Below the pieces are notes generated by a model that worked only from the letters and a program-made list of their open reading frames with translations, was not told the origin of the DNA and made no database searches. The position numbers were made by a program, and so were the translations under genes. Positions 63,062-64,000 of a DNA stretch of 64,000 nucleotides are shown here, piece after piece. Each line of letters starts with the position of its first letter. Within the stretch, counting starts at the first letter, position 1. Source of the DNA: Tetrahymena thermophila SB210 (lineage: Eukaryota; Ciliophora; Oligohymenophorea; Hymenostomatida; Tetrahymenidae); NCBI RefSeq assembly GCF_000189635.1, contig NW_002476430.1:144623-208622 (forward strand), in the 5' to 3' direction.

Positions 63062-63510
63062 AGTAGATACATTTTCAATGCTTTTTAAAAATAATTTTAA
63101 AAGAAATCTAAATACAAAATACTTAGTATTTATTTAACAAAAAAATAATGTCTAATTTAATTTTTCATTTATAATTTAAAAATTCTATTTTATTTTAAAT
63201 TTTACTATTTAAAATAAAACATAATAATACCTAAAGTCTTTTTACTTCATTTTTATTTAACTTCATATCATGTTTAAATTTATTGATAAAAAATATATTA
63301 TTTTTTAAAAACTCTTTAATTATAGCCAAAAGCCATTAAAAAATTTAGTGATTTGAGATCACTATTTTTTTGAATGGCTGATGTGTTTGAATATTATTTT
63401 TATAAAAATAAATAATTTTATAATAGAATTTAATATATAATATTTATTAATCTTTATGATTTTTCAATTAAATTTTTAATTTATTTTAGCCTTTTTAAAA
63501 AAATGTATTA
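63062..63510. other. Spacer after the TPR gene
   Basis: AT-rich. Contains a hairpin-like pair around 63330-63390 (AGCCATTAAAAAATTTAG ... TTTTTTTGAATGGCT). No gene seen. Confidence 0.45.
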
Positions 63511-63776
63511 ATTACTAGAATTTTTTCGAATATGACTAACTGTTCATCTATAATTCCTACTATATATATTTTTAAGTATAACTTTTTAATACAAATATTA
63601 AGATTAAATAATGAATGTTAAATTAATTTTTCTTTGATATCTCTTCATAAAACCAAATTTATAAATTAATATTTGATAATTAATTAATTATTATATTTTA
63701 TTTATTATTTTTATCCATTTATTATTAATTAATTAAAATCCATAATTTTCTATTCAATATTTTTGAAAAAAAATAA
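63511..63776 (+). promoter_or_regulatory. Upstream module of LRR gene F, shared with gene D
   Basis: Near-copy of 46671-46939; see gene D. The similarity continues through both head exons. Confidence 0.5.
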
Positions 63777-64000
63777 ATGATATAATAGATTAAAAGATAT
63801 TATAATTTGGAAGAAGTAATTATTTATTTTTTTATTAATATCATTTAAATTTATGTTCTTTTATAAAAAAAGTTTATAAACTCTTCACTTTTATCTCACG
63901 AGGTTCTCCATATTCATCTCAAGTATATTTTATTTATGATTATTATTTTTATTATTATTCATATTTTTAAATATTTAACTTTCAATTTATTTAAATAAAT
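63777..64000 (+). CDS. LRR gene F, first two exons (cut by the window edge)
   Basis: Exon 1 63777-63815 (MIQQIKRYYNLEE) and exon 2 63873-63922 (FINSSLLSHEVLHIHL), joined in phase 0 and followed by a phase-2 donor AA|GTATAT. This is the same head as genes A, B, D and E. The first LRR exon should lie beyond the right edge, typically 250-450 bp after exon 2. Confidence 0.8.

Overview
The window looks like somatic (macronuclear) DNA of a Tetrahymena-type ciliate. It is extremely AT-rich, and the genes read through only if TAA and TAG encode glutamine and TGA is the sole stop. Introns are short, AT-rich GT...AG. Standard-code ORFs are therefore almost all shadows, and every gene here was read with the ciliate code. 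The species cannot be fixed from sequence alone, but the LRR gene architecture points to Tetrahymena.

Layout. (1) 1-3.1 kb: 5' end of an acylaminoacyl-peptidase gene (minus), tRNA-Lys(CUU), a ~350 bp AACT repeat and a secreted Cys-rich repeat protein (minus). (2) 4.6-6.4 kb: protein kinase with TPRs. (3) 7.25-24.9 kb: three tandem leucine-rich-repeat (LRR) genes A, B and C, with a small TPR gene between B and C. (4) 25.7-29.2 kb: a pseudokinase carrying about 24 TPRs. (5) 30.3-36.4 kb: three tandem paralogues with a plant senescence/ERD7-type domain. (6) 36.6-40.9 kb: four near-identical tRNA-Ile(UAU) genes (minus), a small secreted, probably GPI-anchored protein and an orphan minus-strand ORF. 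(7) 41.6-46.2 kb: a ciliary central-apparatus-type MYCBPAP-like protein that continues into a degenerate phosphoglycerate-kinase-like domain. (8) 46.9-59.4 kb: LRR genes D and E. (9) 60.8-63.1 kb: a TPR protein. (10) 63.8 kb to the end: the first two exons of LRR gene F.

The LRR genes are the dominant feature. Each has a fixed head (a 13-codon first exon MIQQ..., then a 50-62 nt second exon), a variable run of one-repeat exons and a short basic tail. I placed 65 intact repeat exons; 61 are exactly 90 nt, the rest are 81 or 87 nt, and every junction between them is phase 2. Any repeat exon can be gained, lost or skipped without shifting the frame. Gene A shows two-exon higher-order duplications, gene B has exons broken by insertions, and genes A, D and E keep exon relics in their introns. 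This matches what I recall of published Tetrahymena work on young 90-bp-exon LRR genes. Upstream modules are shared between genes A and B and between D and F.

How the genes work together is mostly unknown. LRR, TPR and kinase-TPR genes alternate along the window, so it looks like a fast-evolving repeat-protein neighbourhood surrounding conserved genes. All exon boundaries were read by eye and need transcript support.
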